DNA of 64,000 nt from positions 2,985,001 to 3,049,000 of the forward strand of contig NZ_CP023777.1 in assembly GCF_002557795.1 (NCBI RefSeq). Direction: 5' to 3'. Below are positions 62,375-64,000 of the stretch, one piece after another. This DNA is from Chitinophaga caeni (GTDB lineage: Bacteria > Bacteroidota > Bacteroidia > Chitinophagales > Chitinophagaceae). Below the pieces are notes generated by a model that saw only the letters and a program-made list of their open reading frames with translations, was not told the origin of the DNA and searched no databases. The stretch's first letter is position 1. Each line of letters starts with the position of its first letter. Position numbers and translations under genes: made by a program.

Positions 62375-63097
62375 ATGCGTCAACTCAGTCATACTTGGTT
62401 TGCAGACGGATATATTGATTTCGAATTGAAGAAATACACCCTCCTGGCTTATTTACAAGCTATAAATGAACATTTCAACCAGGTGAAATTATACCCTTCT
62501 TTATCTGACCTCGTTTTTCATTTTAATAACCTGGTCGCAATCAAAGAACATAAACATTGGATGCAACAGCAATTTCCCAAAAAACTTTCCGGGGTTGACC
62601 TGGAAAAGGTCCAGCTATTGTATGAAAGGATTGTGAATGATGATGAAATGATGGCTGAACTGGAAGATATTATAGAATATGCTATTGCCGAGATGGAAGG
62701 CACGATCCAGGAAGGTACCGGTATTTACGATTTTATTGAAGAACATCTTGGCGTTGAACCGGTAGGTATCATGCCGCTAAAGATGGATGAAGGGTTTATG
62801 TTGCTGCGAGATGGGCGCCACCGAGGCACCCTCGTATACCAGTACCGGGTAACATTGTTCGAACGGCACGACGAGCAGTACCGGGGGATTCATATGGATT
62901 ACCGCTATCATTTCAAGAAAAGCTTTAGCAATACAAGGGAGCAAATAAAATATGAGCTAATTAAAAAGCATCAATGGGATTTCCCGAACCCTGCCGTCTT
63001 TTGTATTGAAACTGACCTGGTGGTGCCAGTAAGGGAAACATTATTACCCATTGCTAAAAGGTCGCTGGTAAAGTATATTTCGACGCATGCGGCTTAA
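62375..63097 (+). CDS. Conserved hypothetical protein
   Basis: The 240-aa cytosolic protein (MRQLSHTWFADGYIDFELKKY...) has no signal peptide or catalytic signature. It is alpha/beta with a central Glu-rich segment (about 75-120) and many aromatic residues. ATG 62375 is preferred to 62294: the intervening 27 residues include a hydrophobic run that overlaps the likely promoter region. Its stop shares TTAA with the stop of the convergent DUF4230 gene. I do not recognise a function. Confidence 0.75.
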   Translation: MRQLSHTWFADGYIDFELKKYTLLAYLQAINEHFNQVKLYPSLSDLVFHFNNLVAIKEHKHWMQQQFPKKLSGVDLEKVQLLYERIVNDDEMMAELEDIIEYAIAEMEGTIQEGTGIYDFIEEHLGVEPVGIMPLKMDEGFMLLRDGRHRGTLVYQYRVTLFERHDEQYRGIHMDYRYHFKKSFSNTREQIKYELIKKHQWDFPNPAVFCIETDLVVPVRETLLPIAKRSLVKYISTHAA

Positions 63098-63711
63098 GGC
63101 AGCGTAATCTTATCCATTTTTTCATCATCGAAACGAACGGTAACCTTTATGTTTAAAGGACTGTAATAATTTTCTAGTATGCCCTTGATTTTTTTCTTGG
63201 ATTGGTCGGTATAAATTTTATTGCCGGCCAGCTGTTGCCGGGATTGTTGGTATAATTTCTTTTGTACTTCCGTGTACGTTTCATCATCTGAAAACGTGAA
63301 CCAACCCTTCCTGGCGGATGCTTCCATTTCGTTGAGCCTTAGCTCGTAGGAGAGTAATTTGGGTGCCGGTAACTCGATGGTAATACCCTCGCCTTCTTTA
63401 AAATGGAGCTTAAAATTCTTGTCGTCCAAGTCAACTCCATACTTGGCTATATAGGGTACGTTCACCCAAACGGTATTTTCAGCGAATGTTTTTTTCAGAT
63501 TATCGGTCCAGTCCCCTGAATTTTCAATATTACTCCGCTTTATACTGGCAGTTCCCCGCACTTCGAGGGTGGCCAATTCTGCGATCTCCTTAACAACGAA
63601 ACTATTGGAAACTACCTGTTGCGTTACGGTCTTGCTTCCGTATCTCTTGCCCAATGCGAAAACCGCGATTAAAATAAACAGGATGACAATCCAAGCTAAT
63701 ATTTTCTTCAT
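63094..63711 (-). CDS. DUF4230-domain protein
   Basis: The 205-aa protein has an N-terminal membrane anchor (MKKILAWIVILFILIAVFAL) and a C-terminal domain matching DUF4230 in layout (VVKEIAELATLEVRGTASIK, VNVPYIAKYGVDL, IELPAPKLLSYEL, YTEVQKKLYQQS). The domain faces the periplasm by topology. Function unknown. It overlaps the convergent conserved hypothetical gene by 4 bp. Confidence 0.85.
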   Translation of the reverse strand: MKKILAWIVILFILIAVFALGKRYGSKTVTQQVVSNSFVVKEIAELATLEVRGTASIKRSNIENSGDWTDNLKKTFAENTVWVNVPYIAKYGVDLDDKNFKLHFKEGEGITIELPAPKLLSYELRLNEMEASARKGWFTFSDDETYTEVQKKLYQQSRQQLAGNKIYTDQSKKKIKGILENYYSPLNIKVTVRFDDEKMDKITLP

Positions 63712-63749
63712 AATATTGGTGGTAATCTGCTTTCCAATATAAGAAAATT

Positions 63750-64000
63750 TTATGATGGCTTCTGTTCGTATGTTAGGCTCGCGATTAAAGTTGCATGTTC
63801 GGGAAATTGTGACTGTAAACGGTTCCGTTCTGCCATTTCAAAATCCTGGAAATCAAACCCGGGAGATACCGTGCAGCCTACTAAACTATACCCGCCCGGT
63901 TCTGCCACCTTGGCTGCGAACCAGCTACCCGCCGGTATTACAACTTGGAATTGGCAACCTTGACTTGCTGCATTTCCCAGCTTATGTAAAATAAAGGTAC
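63750..64000 (-). CDS. DUF985-family cupin, partial (5' end beyond window)
   Basis: Read on the minus strand from the window edge, the frame gives LGNAASQGCQFQVVIPAG, then SWFAAKVAEPGGYSLVGCTV and SPGFDFQDFEMAERNRL, with the stop TAA at 63750-63752. The PAGSWFAA and YSLVGCTVSPGFDFQDFE segments are characteristic of the C-terminal half of cupin_5/DUF985 proteins. The start lies outside the window. The plus-strand frame at 63752-63994 is its shadow. Confidence 0.88.
   Translation of the reverse strand, partial: TFILHKLGNAASQGCQFQVVIPAGSWFAAKVAEPGGYSLVGCTVSPGFDFQDFEMAERNRLQSQFPEHATLIASLTYEQKPS

Noticed and set aside
63752..63994. Plus-strand 80-aa frame at the right edge
   Set aside because: It is the shadow of the DUF985 cupin encoded on the minus strand.

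Overview
The window looks like chromosome of a Bacteroidota member, most likely family Chitinophagaceae (Chitinophaga-like). The grounds are protein content (FecR, HU-SPOR and OmpA/TSP3 envelope proteins, bestrophin, RecQ with a C-terminal helix-turn-helix, two-CBM20 amylomaltase), Bacteroidota-type promoters (TTTG-N19/20-TAnnTTTG) and weak Shine-Dalgarno usage. Genus is inference; no rRNA or tRNA was seen. Most of the window is ordinary core chromosome with short intergenic gaps and many clear hairpin terminators.

Layout. 1-6.1 kb: an unassigned edge, a small secreted protein, a luciferase-like oxidoreductase, then a minus-strand block of OmpR-type regulator, histidine kinase, UspA-like protein and bestrophin. 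6.2-6.5 kb: one copy of a ~300-bp dispersed repeat. 6.7-19.7 kb: recQ, a Tat/lipoprotein sugar-isomerase-like protein, an orphan FecR, proline dehydrogenase, thyA-folA converging on dnaG, a thiolase and the pyruvate dehydrogenase E1 beta subunit. 19.8-28.9 kb: cysE-cysM, a sigma-54-type response regulator lacking its DNA-binding domain, a CarH-like B12/MerR regulator divergent from lepB, a sulfatase, cdd and a TPR protein. 28.97-30.14 kb: a 1.17-kb gene-free region with a structured element and two tandem ~377-bp copies of the dispersed repeat.

30.1-47.1 kb: argS, two outer-membrane proteins, dnaK, amylomaltase, a dipeptide epimerase, an ALDH-Crp-DoxX operon with a 34-bp perfect palindrome, an MFS transporter and the pfkA-pyk glycolytic pair. 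47.2-57.1 kb: prolyl oligopeptidase, a sugar-nucleotide reductase, a 14-bp tandem array capped by a palindrome, a three-gene envelope operon (TPR giant, beta-barrel, HU-SPOR), and a divergent promoter region carrying three clustered DnaA-box-like 9-mers. 57.1-64 kb: thioesterase, PBP4-type peptidase, cinA, an E2 acyltransferase, an RRM protein, a conserved unknown, a DUF4230 protein and a partial DUF985 cupin.

No defence island, CRISPR, prophage or complete insertion sequence was seen. The most unusual material is non-coding: the dispersed repeat family, the DnaA-box cluster, the 14-bp array, the mutually exclusive hairpins at 57.5 kb, and the long palindrome beside a Crp-type regulator.
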